Notes: generated by a model not told the origin, from the sequence alone. A stretch of 64,000 bases of DNA from Psoroptes ovis (GCA_002943765.1 PQWQ01000010.1:932501-996500); one strand, 5' to 3'. Counted from the first letter of the stretch, positions 24,853-37,042 are shown. Program-made: numbers and translations.

Positions 24853-27263
24853 ATGGCATTCCTGAATCGACTATTCAATATTGAAGATGTACGATATCAT
24901 TATTATTATCGTGATGTACCAGCCGGTAATTATACATGGGATTATGATTTTAGTAAATATCCTGGCTTACAAATATCATTACCTGGTGAAAAATTTGTAC
25001 AAAAACATACACGTGAAATTGTAATGGCATCGAATGAATATTGGCATTATTCTATTTATATTTCGATTGCATATATTATAATAATATTTTCATTAAAATA
25101 TATTATGACAAATTATGTTGAAAAAGGTTTTAATCTTAAACGTGAATTAGTGATATGGAATATGATGTTAGCAATATTTTCATTAATGGGTACTGTTCGT
25201 TGTTTACCAGAATTTATTCATGTATTAATCAATGATGGTTTTTTTGATTCATATGCAAAAAGTACATATATTCAGGTAATTATCACTTATATTATTCTAT
25301 TAATTAATCTCTTATCAATCAAATTGGCTGAAATCAATCAATCAGTCCAGTAATCAAAGATTACAAAGCACTTGGATGCTCCAAGCGACAATATTAATAA
25401 TGTCTGTTTCATTATTTAATTTTTAATTGTCAAGAGATGAACAATCGACTGATTAATGATAAATATTGACAATTACCTAGGCGTGTGTATGTGTGTTGAT
25501 GTTTATTTGCTTATCCATTTTTTTTTTTTTTTTTTTTTTTGAATGTGTTTCTATGTACGAAACTATTTGAAGGTTTACTTCATTGTAAATTATTATAAAA
25601 TTAAGATTTCTCGTAATGAAAACAATGGTTAATGACATAAATATTTAGTTTATTTTGTCATAGTTTTTTTTACACAAAAAAAATATGTCAAAATATGACA
25701 AAATCAAAGCCAAAATAATGCGTGATAATGTGATTAATTAGATATATTAGAAGCAACAGGTGACCTTATGATTAATTCATTAGGTTAAATATTAATCCAA
25801 TTTACTACAGTGACCAGTGCTAGATATGAGGTTTCCCAATCTTGGAATTTTTGAAAAAAAAAATTTCAAAATTAATCCAAAATTTCATTGAATTTCAATT
25901 TGAATCGTATAAATGAAATAAGTATCGACTCAAACTTAATTCAAAACAATGAATTATTCAGTTTTACCAATGAATCCACATATACTTGACACTTGTCAAT
26001 AATAATAATGAAAAGTATTAATTTTCATTTCAAAATAAAATTGAAATTCTTGAATTTCATTCTTTATTATTATTTTATTTCTCAATGAATTTTCAAGCAG
26101 ATTTTTCAATGTCATTTCCCAAACAAATTTTCATGTGCGTGCGTGTGTGTGTGTGTGGAAATTGATTGAAATATTTGATTGAAACATTTTGATTGAAAAA
26201 TTGCTTGATTTGTGATTGATATGAAAACTATCAAAAGCATTCTTTGCTTGCCGTTTCAAGCGATTCATCAAATTTATTTGAATTTTATTTTTCCGTTTAA
26301 TATTTGATTCAATAATTTATTTGATTTTCCTTCTCAATATTCATTGATTAATTTATTATTTATCAAATTTTCCAAATTTTATCACATTTCAATCATTCAT
26401 TCACAATTAAAAATTGAAAATTTCAGAATTTTTCCTCGTTTGATTTCCAATTTAAATCAAATAAAAAATTAATTTTTTTTTTTTTTTTTTTTTTGATTGC
26501 TTGCTGACTGATTGATTGATTTTCAATTTTTTTTCTCGATTTTTATTATTTCATTATCGATTCTATTAATTGATTTTGTCATTTTTTATTCCATAAATTG
26601 ATTGGATTTTTTTTTCATTTATTGTCTCTATATATTTGCCTAATCATTTAATTTTTCAATTTCCTTTTTGATTATTTCGAATTTTTTTTTTAATGACAGG
26701 ATATACGTATCAATGCATGGTATTGGTTTTTTACATTATCCAAAGCACCAGAATTAATCGATACATTATTTATTGTATTACGTAAACGACGTTTAATACA
26801 ATTACATTGGATTCATCATACATTAACATTGATTTATTCATGGTTTGTTTTTGGTGATCTACCATCGACAGCACGTTGGATGGTCAACATGAATCTATTT
26901 GTACATACATTAATGTATTCCTATTATGCAATCACTGCAATGGGTTATCGTTTACCGAAACAAGTTAATGTAACGCTGACAACATTACAAATTGTACAAA
27001 TGTTATTCGGTTTTTATATTCATGTTGATTGTTTACGGTTGAAATTATTAGCAAAACCATGTGATGTTAGTATGGCTGTAGCGATTACCGGTTTTTCATT
27101 ATATGGATTATTTTTCCTATTGTTCATGAATTTCTTCATCCGCACGTATATTATACCGAATTCGAAAAAAGCTGTCAAAGCAGCGATGGCCAATGGTAAT
27201 GCAATATTGAAAGATTTGAATAACAATCAAAATGGTAAAGAAGTGATAAAAAAATTACAGTGA
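24853..27263 (+). CDS. ELOVL6-like fatty acid elongase, copy 3, complete
   Basis: This gene has two exons, 24853-25275 and 26700-27263, with a 1424-nt phase-0 intron (CAG|gtaat ... acag|GAT), and encodes 328 residues. It is an ER elongase condensing enzyme. Exon 2 has KAPELIDT (156-163; the ELOVL6-typical KAPE form), HWIHH (177-181), HTLMYSYY (210-217) and TLQIVQ. The C-terminus is KKLQ, a KKxx ER-retrieval motif. It is very similar to copy 4 over the catalytic half (KRRLI.LHWIHHTLTLIYSW), so these two duplicated more recently than the split from copies 1/2. The intron is much longer than in copies 2 and 4. Confidence 0.93.
25276..26699 (+). other. Long intron of elongase copy 3
   Basis: Bounded by GTAATT and a T-rich tract ending ACAG. 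It contains poly(T) runs and a short (GT)n tract near 26139-26155. I see no nested gene. Confidence 0.75.
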
Positions 27264-27416
27264 TCAAGCATCAAAAACACCAAAAAAAATTCCAATTATT
27301 AAAACATGTAAAAAAAATATGTATCTCATGTTCTCATTCAAAATCTATTAATATTACTGGATATTTAATTGAATTTAATTGATTGATAAATTAAATCATA
27401 CGTAATGCTCATCTGA

Positions 27417-27448
<32 letters not shown>

Positions 27449-29210
27449 AATGATTGATATTATTAATCTCATTTTTAATTATTATTATTATTATTATTAT
27501 TAACATCATAGTCATCATCATCATTTCCCATTACCATTAGTATTGCCAACAATCATCATCATCATCAACGATTGGATAAATTAATTATGCTCATTGTTTA
27601 AAATTCAATAATTTTGACAAATTTATCAAAAAGTGATTCAAAGTTCGTTTTCATTTGTTGTTATCAATTATAATAATTATTAATATTATTAATTATCAAT
27701 TAACAATTATTATTATTAATATTATCATCTAAAAATTACGAAGACAACTAAAATTAATAATAAATTAACTGAAAATCAAAGATAATCCTAAATTAATCAT
27801 AATAATTTATCAATCAATCAATCAATATTTTGTGATTCATCGAAATCGAAAAGAAATCGAAGATTATTATGTCACTTTGAAAATATCAATGAATTCGATT
27901 GACCAAATTTTGTTAAAATGAAATGATTTGTGAAAGTATTTGGAATTTAAATATTTATATTTATTATTTATTTATTTAATCATTTGTGATTGATCAATGA
28001 AACAATTTTTTGGATTATTTTTTCCAAAATGGTTCAAACCAAAAAGAAAAAATTAATCACAGAAAATTGAATTTTTGATTGAAATTTTAGATTTAAACAT
28101 CTAACCCTTGCCTTATAATTAATGCACTGAAATTTGATTATTTTGTTCCATTTCATTTATTTGAAATTGTAATACACCCACACACACATAAATAAATATA
28201 CTAATTTCAAATAAATTTAAAAATCAAAATAAAAGTAAAAATAAAAAAAAAGTTCCATATACTACCATCGTTATTTAAGAATTCAATCGATTTTGAACCA
28301 TTTGACCATATTGTCGTTAAAGTTTTGGCACATTTTGATCAATTTCAATTTGCGAATTCGTATTGCGTGACTTGTTCCTTGAAACTATCAAATTTTCGTT
28401 TCAAACTCTACTACGTTATATTGCTGAACTTTGATATGATTTTGAATCGATATCGATTCGCAATCGATTGGTCAGCCTTTTACCGTTAAGAAATGAACAA
28501 GAAAAACTTTTATCAACCGATTGATAATGTTTGCTTATGTTGATAATTGATTTGATATTTCCAAATTTCTCCAAGTAATACTTTTAATTTATATGTACAC
28601 TGAAATTCAAACGATTTAATTCGAATTAGATCGTCATCATTTGTACATCATGTTTGATGATTGAAATTGAAGATTTTTGTACCAAACATAATTCAGTCAG
28701 TAGACAATTGAAAATTGTATTTATATTTGTATGTTTTTTTTCTATGCGTGTTTTGTGTTTATGATATTTCATTTGCTATTTTAACATTTTGAAAAAATAT
28801 TAAATTAACATTGAAAAAAAAATTTATCATAACATTTTTTTTGAAATTTGAGTATTCATTCATTCATTGCTGTATTGAATTGTTATTTGAAAATACAATT
28901 CGGAAAAAGTTTGTTTTCCAAAAAAAAAAAAACAATGAAAATCAACAACAATTCTTGATTTGGAAAATTTTCAATCGCAAACATCATTTGTTTTTTACAA
29001 ATTATCCATTTCCATACGAATCATATTATCGACAATCGAAATCAGATCAATTTGATTCATCAAAATCGACCGAAATCATCGTTATTATTTTAACAGCTAT
29101 TTGAACAAATCACCGCGCATTAAACCTGAAAAGATTGACGATTTTTTTACTTTGTTTTCATTAATTGAAACGATTTTCGATTAATTATCATCGAAAAGAG
29201 AAAAAAAACA
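27264..29210. other. Intergenic region between elongase copies 3 and 4
   Basis: No gene is seen. The region holds (CAT/ATC)n near 27430-27448 and 27557-27566, (ATT)n near 27478-27500, and ordinary A/T-rich sequence. The open frame at 28811-29104 has no recognisable feature and is treated as chance. Confidence 0.5.
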
Positions 29211-30492
29211 ATGTTACCAACATTCAAAGATATACGATATCATTCATTTTATTTACAATTTCCACATAATCTATATAATCATTCAATCGAATTCGATAAA
29301 TTTCCATATGGTTCAAGTGAATTTTATTCAATTGAAAAATATGTATGGAAAAATTTTGCAGCAATCATACGTTTATCGAATAGTCATTGGCATTATTCAA
29401 TTTATATTTCATTAATATATTTATCAATGATTATCATATTGAAATCGATTATGTTACATCAATCGAATGGTTTTAAATTAAAATGGCAACTATTTGTTTG
29501 GAATATATTTTTAGCAACATTTTCATTAATAGGAACGACAAGATGTTTGCCAGAATTCGTTCATATTCTTATCAATGATGGTTTTATTGATTCATATACT
29601 AAAAATACATATGGAAAGGTAAATTGTTTTTTACTAATTAAATTTATTAGAATTGATTGCTAATTGATTTCTTTGAATGATTTTGAAAATTTCGTAAGAG
29701 AAAATTTCAATCTAAAAAAAGTATTATGAATATTAATTTTTTTTTCTCGTAATTTTTTTTTTTAAATCAAAAATGCTTCAGGATATACGTTTAAATGCAT
29801 GGTATTTATTTTTTACATTATCAAAAGCATTAGAATTAATCGATACATTATTTATTGTATTACGTAAACGACGTTTAATAAAATTACATTGGATACATCA
29901 TACATTAACATTAATTTATTCATGGTTCGTATTTGGTGACATACCATCAACGGCACGTTGGATGGTCAATATGAATTTTATCATTCATACATTTATGTAT
30001 TCATATTATGCAATAACAACAATCGGTTATCGTTTACCGATACAAGCAAACATTCTATTGACAACATTACAAATCGTACAAATGTTATTTGGTTTATATA
30101 TTAATATTGATTGTTTACGTCTTAAATTATTATCAAAACCATGTGATGTTAGTTTACCTGTTGCTATTACTGGTTTCACGCTATATTCATTATTTTTCAT
30201 TATGTTTATGGAATTTTTTTTGAATACATATGTATTTCGTAAGAAAATTATTCAAAAAAATATTAATAATAATGATATTATCAATAATAATTGCAAAATG
30301 GCATCAAACAACAGTACAGCAACCACTACATTATCGAATCGATTGACATCATCGATTTCAATTAATTATCAATTCAATGATCATAATGATAATCATCGAT
30401 ACGACAAAGACAATTTAATCATTGAAAGCATCAGCAGCAGCAACAACAACAACAACAATCACAATGGAAAATTAATGAAAAAAATTAATTAA
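29211..30492 (+). CDS. ELOVL6-like fatty acid elongase, copy 4, complete
   Basis: This gene has two exons, 29211-29618 and 29782-30492, with a 163-nt phase-0 intron (AAG|gtaaa ... tcag|GAT), and encodes 372 residues. It has KALELIDT (151-158), HWIHH (172-176), HTFMYSYY (205-212) and TLQIVQ, and ends KKIN, a KKxx ER-retrieval motif. Unlike its paralogues it carries an extra tail of about 60 residues after the last helix, rich in Asn, Ser and Thr and coded by AAT/AAC/AGC runs, before the same dilysine end. A poly(A) signal AATAAA is at 30529-30534. An ATG at 29773, nine bases before the acceptor, is intronic. It pairs with copy 3. Confidence 0.93.
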
Positions 30493-31220
30493 AATTAATT
30501 TACAAAAAAAAATTATTTAAATTTTATGAATAAATTTTCAAATCAATGCCAGTAGATGGTGTCGATGATTGCAAATTTTGAATAAATGTTTTTTTTTAAT
30601 TTAAAAATTTCTGAATTTATTTATTCCATTTTTCCCCATTATTTTCTCTTGTGTAAAAAGTAAATTTGAAAATGAATTAAAATAATAAAGTAATTAGTCA
30701 TATATTAAGCCCCAGCATAATGATCAGATCTAATCATTAACTGGGTGGAAGTAATCTACAACAGTAATCAACAGGTCTAAGGTAAATTTGAGAAAATGAA
30801 AAAAAAAACGAGAGAAACAAATAATACAAATTAGACACACATTTTTGTGATTTATGAAAGAAAATTTTTTTTTTTGTTTGAAAACAATAATGCGAAAACA
30901 AAGCAAAGCAACAATAAAAAATATTGTAATTATATGCTGCCGCTGCTTATTGTTTGATTGTTTCAATAATTATCATCATAATTGAATGATTTTTAATGTC
31001 ATTGGAATTCAAATTTTGAAAAAAAATTGTCACAATAATAGAAATGAATCAAATAAATGAATGAATGAATGAATTGTTAAACACTGATGAATGGCGGCAA
31101 ATCGTTAATGATAATGAACAACAATTTAAACAGTTTATTTAGACTGAGAAAAAACATGGATAAATTGTAACAAACAACGAAAAAATAAATAAAAAATGTC
31201 TAAAATATTTAATTATAATA

Positions 31221-31300
31221 TTGAGTTGTCCCATAAGTTCTTGCTGTTTATTAGATTTATTTTCATTTAAAAAACGGCAAGAACTTATGGGACAATCTAA
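31221..31300. mobile_element. 80-bp mariner-type inverted-repeat element (MITE)
   Basis: Perfect 19-bp inverted arms, TTGTCCCATAAGTTCTTGC at 31226-31244 and its reverse complement at 31277-31295, with imperfect extension outward (TTGAG versus TTAGA) to flanking TA dinucleotides at 31219-31220 and 31301-31302. TA target duplication and a TIR with ...GTCCCATAAGTTC are characteristic of mariner transposons. There is only about 32 bp between arms, so no transposase: a non-autonomous deletion derivative. Confidence 0.8.
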
Positions 31301-33090
31301 TAATTTAGCTCGATAATTATTCGATTAAATAATTTTGTACAAAATTGATTATTATTACGTGTTATTATTTTTCGTACATTTGTAGCATACACTAGCAAAC
31401 AAACATGGCGAAAATTAAATGCAAACACTTTGACACGTGATAAAATGATTTTTGTTGTTGTTTAGTTTTAAATTGTTTGTACAATTGTAATTTTTGATTG
31501 TTTAAAAGCGTAAAATATCCGAAAAAATTATTGAAAATTAATATTCAAAGTGTTCAATTGATAATTGAATTCATTGATTAGTAATAAATGTTAAATGAAT
31601 AATTGAAATTAGACAAATTGAATGATTCCATTAAATTGACCTTGGCTTTCATTCAATGTTTGTTTAGGGCAAATTGTTTTTGAGAACAAAAATGATGAAT
31701 ATGAACCAGAAATGTTTGAAATAATGAAAAAATGAAATGACAAATGTTAAAACTAGCCTATGAATTCAAAATGTAAATGTTCAATTATGAATTGTATAAT
31801 TTTGAAAGTAAAAAAAAAAATGTGTCAAATCAGGACGAAACATTGCAAATTGATTATAATGGTAATCATATCACGAACGAATGAATCAATCAATGATAAT
31901 TACAGTCGAAAATAATGATAATTATGTCATTAATTTATTAGAATGGTCAAACGACATGTCGATTTGTCCGTTGTCCGTAAAATTCCAATATTTGAACGGT
32001 GATATATGAATAATAAAGACAATTCACAACAATCAATGTAAATAATAAAAAAAAAATGCCTGGATTAATATAATTGTTGGGAATATGGTAAATATAAGTA
32101 ATGCAAATGGTAAAAAAAAATCGGAAAAAAAAAACTTCCGTAAATTATAATGAGCCAGGTAAAATATATCACCTAAAACAACAAACAACCTGTTTGATTG
32201 AATCGTGGATAATCCATCATCCGTAAATACATTGTGTCAGTGATATACTACCATTTGATATTATTTGATTTTGTCAAATATTTTTTTCATATTTTGATTA
32301 ATCGAGAAAAAATTCGGACCTAATTAATCATAAATGATTTAATAACAAGAAATAAATGAAATAAAATTATTCAATCATTTCAAGTTCCAGTATTAATGCA
32401 GGTTTCGATCTGGAGAAAATGTTTTTTTCCGAGCCAAAATATAGAAGAATAACAATGATCGATGGAAATTATATGCATTTTGGTGCTGATATTTTGTTTC
32501 AAACATAATAAATACTACTTATAATAATGAGAAAATGAATAAATGAATTAGTGACAAATTGGTTGTTCATTAATAATAATAATTCGTAATAATAAATGTT
32601 TTAACCTTTACAGGTAAAAACAAAGAAAAAAAAACAAACAAATAATAATAGAAATTTTGAACCGAAACTTGTCAAATGATTGAACTTTACACGCGTATTC
32701 GTATGTTAGTTTATTCGGTATTATTAGTATTGTTATTGCTATAATCACACAATCATTACCATAATCATTTGAATACTGTTTGAAAAAAAAAAAATGAAAA
32801 TTCAAATCACTTTCACTCTTTTTTTTTTTTTTTTTTTGTCAAGTCAAATCATTGAATTACTCATGATCCATTAATCATTACGTTCACCTGATCTTTAAGC
32901 TGGTGATAATCGAACCAAAGTTGCAGAGAAATTAAATAAATAATATCAACGACAACATGAGTTTCCCATTGCTCTTTTGTCTCCGTATTTTTTCTATTCT
33001 TTTCTCTGGTACCTGTTTCATATTGGAAATTATTTTGAAACACTGAAATGTGAAAAAAAAATGGAAAATCAAATTTCAAATTTTTTTTCG

Positions 33091-33098
33091 TATATAAA
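33091..33098 (+). promoter_or_regulatory. Candidate TATA box of Gly-rich gene
   Basis: TATATAAA about 200 bp before the ATG, preceded by a T tract and followed at about +30 by TGTGTCGATCA. It is a well-placed TATA for a highly expressed secreted protein. Confidence 0.45.
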
Positions 33099-33292
33099 TC
33101 GCTTCAAATGTGTCGATCAAATCAAAAACAATTCAAAACATATCAAATCAAATCATTCATTGAACAAATAGAAAAAGTGCAAATCTTTCTTTTTTTTCTG
33201 TAAATTTTATCGATCCGAATTATTGGATTAGAATTTAGAATTTTCAAAGAAAAAAAAAAGAACATATTACCAATAAAAAAAAATCCAGAAAA

Positions 33293-33976
33293 ATGCAAAA
33301 ATTTATTTTATTATTCGTTGTTGTCGCCGCCATTGCCATTGTATCGATTGATGCAAATTTAATATTGAAAAGTCATGGCAAAAAACATCGAGATCTGTAA
33401 GTGTTTTTTCATTGATCAATTTCAAATCAATTCTGAAATTTATTCTTCCATTTTTTTTTGCGTAATTATTATAAAGTGTTATGATTGGTGACAAATGTCA
33501 GCCAACAATCATTAAATCTTCGGACAAAAAAAATAAAAAAGGTGATACGTAAGTAAATTGATTGATTAGTTAAAAAAAAACATCTAATTTTTTTTTTAAA
33601 TCAAATTAATCAATTCAATCATTTCAAATCATAAAGTTTAATCATGAATCCTGATTGTCATAAAGAATATAAATATAAAAAAGAATACGTTGCTGTTCCA
33701 ATTGTTCATTATCCAACTGTTATTCATGAATATCATACTGGTTATGGTTATGGTGGTGGATATGGTGGTGGAAATGGTGGTGGTTATGGTGGCGGATATG
33801 GTGATGGTTATGATGGTGGATACGGTGGCGGCGGTTATGGTGGTCACAGCTATGGTTATGAGAAAAAAGGCTATGGTGGACATGAAGCATCATCATATGG
33901 TTACAAAAGTGGTTATGGTGATGGTGGTTATGGTAGCCATAGTAGTTATGGCGGCGGTATGGGTGGTGGTTATTAA
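33293..33976 (+). CDS. Secreted glycine/tyrosine-rich protein (cuticle-like)
   Basis: Three exons, 33293-33396, 33477-33548 and 33637-33976, joined by two short phase-2 introns (80 and 88 nt) with GTAAGT donors, give a 171-residue protein. It begins with a clear signal peptide (MQKFILLFVVVAAIAIVSIDA). A short basic part with two cysteines follows. The last exon has a VPIVHYPTVIHEYH segment and then a long run of GYG, GGY and GGGYGG repeats ending GGGY. Glycine/tyrosine-rich secreted proteins of this kind occur in arthropod cuticle, silk and attachment cement, where Tyr can be cross-linked. The exact role is not known. Only the last exon is visible as a long frame; the first two were found from splice sites and phase. 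Confidence 0.8.
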
Positions 33977-35399
33977 TTTTGTATCGATTATTACTGTTTG
34001 TTTTGTTTCCTCATATTTATTATCATCACAAAGCTGCACCAAATCCATGAAACAACGATCGACACCTCTAACAAAGACAAGTGATCCACTAATTAATCTG
34101 CAAAAAACAAATCAACTCTTCCGAATCAGCCAATCAAAAATTAAATGAATTAAAAAAAACAAAATCTAAAACTTTAACCCTTTTAAATATGCTTTTAAAC
34201 CTTGAAATACCTGCAACGACTGCCCAACAAAAAAAAAAACCAAAAACCAATTGTCAAAATCATCACTAATCAAACACCCACACTATACACACACACATAC
34301 ACAGACAACACGCGCATCGAAGCACTCAAATACTCAGCACCTTGAATCCTTGAAAAAACAATCCTTCAAACACTTTAAAAGCATTTTCAATCGAAACAAA
34401 TCGTCACAAATTGCACCATAAAATTTCCAATCATTTAATCATCAACAAATAGTCGTCATGTTGAATCATGTACGATCGTATTACGATCTATGGGTGTATT
34501 ATTTAATTTATCAGTAAGATTCCAGATTGACCAGGAAAAATTTCACCAAAAAAAAAAAAAAAAATTCAAACAAAATACAAGTCCAAAGAGCCCGAACAAA
34601 GACATTGAAAACACAATTTTTTTCTCGTCCAAAATCATTCATTTTTTTCAAATTATTTTCCAATCAAATTCCCATTATTTTTTTCCAATTTTTAGCTTTG
34701 AATTTTAATTTTTAAAAATATTTTAAAATTTTTTTCAATTTTTCAAATTTTCAAATTTTCGCCCAAATCTCAATTTTTTTTTCACATTTTTTTTGTTGTT
34801 GTTTGTTGTTTTATTTATTAAAATTTTTAAATTTTAGCACAATTGAATTGAATTTTAACCCTCAAATAATTTCAAGAATAAAAAGAAAGCAAGAAATAAA
34901 AGCAATTAACTTGCTGGTTTGGTCGAAATCATCTCAAGTTCAGACGTATCGAATTTCACAAAATTGTCTGAAAATTATTTTCATATCTTCATGATCGCTA
35001 AATCGGGATGGTTTGAATGAAAGCGATCATTTTGATTTGCTTATAAATTATTGATAATTAATCAATATTGATTCTATCAAATTGATTAGTGGCTTTAGTT
35101 ATTAACAAATTGTTTATTTGTTTGCCTCTTTGTCTGAGATTTTTCATTTTAAAATTGATCATTAAATTAATAGATCGATTGAATTTTTCAATTTTCAATT
35201 TCAATTTTGATCATTTCATTGTTGACGATCATTTCGATTCTAATTGAAATTGATTTATATCCTAATAAATTCAAATTTGGCAATTTTTGGACGATATTTT
35301 TTGCATCAAGGCATAATCCAAAAAGGCAGAGTTGTAAGTTTTATTTCAAATATTTGATTTAAAATTCTTGAAAAAATAATTTTCTCACACAGAAAAACA
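33977..35399. other. 3' UTR of Gly-rich gene and upstream region of RidA gene
   Basis: No other gene is seen. The stretch 34020-34450 is unusually CA-rich on the + strand, consistent with a long 3' UTR. A probable leader intron of the RidA gene lies at 35334-35392 (GTAAGT ... CACACAG). Confidence 0.45.
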
Positions 35400-35789
35400 A
35401 TGTCAACAAAAAAAGTAATCGAAACATCGGCAGCACCTGCACCAATCGGTCCATATTCACAAGCGATCAAAGTGAATAATACAATTTATTTATCAGGACA
35501 AATAGGTATTAATCCTATGACTGGCGAATTAATCAATGATTCAATACGCGATGAAACAATACAAATATTTACAAATATTAAATCAATATTAGAATCAAAT
35601 GGTAATCGTTTGTCTGATATTGTAAAATTGACAATATTCATACGTGATTTCCAAGATTTTCCTATCGTCAATGAAGTAATGAAAGAATTTTTTCAGCCAC
35701 CATATCCTACACGTTCAACTATTGGTGTTGCTTCGTTGCCAAAAAATGCACGTATCGAAGTCGAATGTATTGCTGTTGTTTTTGAATAA
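35400..35789 (+). CDS. RidA/YjgF/UK114-family imine deaminase
   Basis: A single coding exon for 129 residues, the full family length. RidA proteins hydrolyse reactive 2-aminoacrylate and other enamine/imine intermediates released by PLP enzymes, protecting cells in cytosol or mitochondria; they act as trimers. Visible hallmarks are the N-terminal PAPIGPYSQAI, LSGQIG, the middle LSDIVKLTIFI, PTRSTIGV with the active-site Arg, and the C-terminal LPKNARIEVECIAV. The ATG is eight bases after a CACACAG that looks like the end of a 59-nt 5'-UTR intron (35334-35392). Overlapping AATAAA signals at 35818-35827 mark the 3' end. No mitochondrial targeting extension is seen. Confidence 0.95.
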   Translation: MSTKKVIETSAAPAPIGPYSQAIKVNNTIYLSGQIGINPMTGELINDSIRDETIQIFTNIKSILESNGNRLSDIVKLTIFIRDFQDFPIVNEVMKEFFQPPYPTRSTIGVASLPKNARIEVECIAVVFE

Positions 35790-36427
35790 GATATCACATT
35801 GAAATATCATTAAAATGAATAAATAAAGCGACAAATTTTATCATTGAAAAGCTTTTTTTTTGAATGTCAAATGTCATAGACATCAGCCAATCGTATCATT
35901 TAAAATAAAATACATTTTGATATTTAATTTTCAGATTCATGCTTCAAGTCATGTATTTTCTCGATTGTCGAATATCAATGAATTTCGTCATTTTCTATTC
36001 GGTGTTTTATCGTGTTTATCATCAATTTTTTGAGTAAATAATTCATTATTCATGACCATTTGAGAACTTTAAAAATAATATTAATCAATATCGTTTTGAA
36101 GGGTTCAAATGTATCTATTTTTAGAATTTTATCCTAAGTCTTTTGACGTCATTTGAAAAATGTATTTTTGATTTATCTCAAAAAATATCTTAATGTAAGA
36201 AAAAAATATTTTCAAAGATTTTCAAAGATTATTTCTTTGAAAAATTAGAAATCTGAATGCATTCGTATACCTGGTTAATATTTTATAATTTTATGAATTC
36301 TCATGATTAATTCAATCAAGCTATTATCAATTAGAAAGTAAAGATAACAAAGTTTATTTTTAGCAATAAATTCTTTGATTTAAAACAAAATTAATTTCTC
36401 CAAAAATCAAATGTCCTCGTATCTTCC

Positions 36428-36464
36428 ATAACCCTTCGTCTTAGCACCGAATACGAAGGGTTAT
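36428..36464. repeat. Perfect 12-bp inverted repeat (hairpin)
   Basis: ATAACCCTTCGT at 36428-36439 and its reverse complement at 36453-36464 with a 13-nt loop; CC and GG just outside extend it with one bulge. It is GC-richer than its surroundings. Confidence 0.65.
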
Positions 36465-36910
36465 TGGTGACCACATTCCTTAGATTTCATTAATCTCTGA
36501 TTGAAAATTAACAAAAACTTGACAAAAATGATTTGTCAATTCAATTTTAGAAATATCGAAGACAATCATCGAAGACATTATTTCATTTCATTTTATTCAT
36601 TTTCTCAAAGAAAAAAAAATTTCAAAAGCTTGCGCAACAAAATCCATTAATAGATTGCTGAAATCCGCAATCGAAACAAATACAAATCATAATGTTGACC
36701 ATGTAGAAACGTGATTCAATACTTGTTGAATCACATTCATTCAAAAATTACAAAAAGAAAATGCAATCTTTTTGTATATTTTGATAATTATTTTTTTGAT
36801 TTCTATTGCGATATTTACAATTTTTTTTCAATAACAAATCATAGAAAATAATCAAATCATATTTAGTTATCTCTGTGATAACAAACACATATCATTTCTA
36901 AAATTGAAAC

Positions 36911-37042
36911 ATGAAGCAAAAAATAACAGGATCTTATGCTGCTGCTGCTGCTGCTGCTGCCGCAGTTGTCGTTGATAATGATTATGATTACGATCAGCAG
37001 CAGCAGCAGCAACAACAACAAACAACAAATAATTTTAAATAA
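36911..37042 (+). CDS. Small ORF, poly-Ala/poly-Gln, doubtful
   Basis: A 43-codon frame from ATG 36911 to TAA 37040-37042. It codes nine Ala, a V/D/N/Y stretch and nine Gln from (TGC)8 and (CAG)5(CAA)4 tracts. It could be a real short peptide or an exon of a larger low-complexity protein, but nothing beyond the repeats supports it, and the repeats alone can create the frame. Confidence 0.15.
   Translation: MKQKITGSYAAAAAAAAAVVVDNDYDYDQQQQQQQQQTTNNFK

Larger units (their letters stand above)
30493..33292. other. Intergenic region with mariner-type mini-element
   Basis: No protein-coding gene is seen. It contains an AGTAGATGGTG motif at 30551-30561 close to the end of copy 4, the 80-bp inverted-repeat element at 31221-31300, and the promoter and leader of the Gly-rich gene at the right end. 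Confidence 0.5.

Noticed and set aside
32861..33079. 72-codon frame on the - strand before the Gly-rich gene
   Set aside because: It overlaps the likely promoter of the + gene and has no recognisable feature.
33690..34148. 152-codon Met/Val-rich frame
   Set aside because: It is the other-frame shadow of the Gly/Tyr repeat exon.
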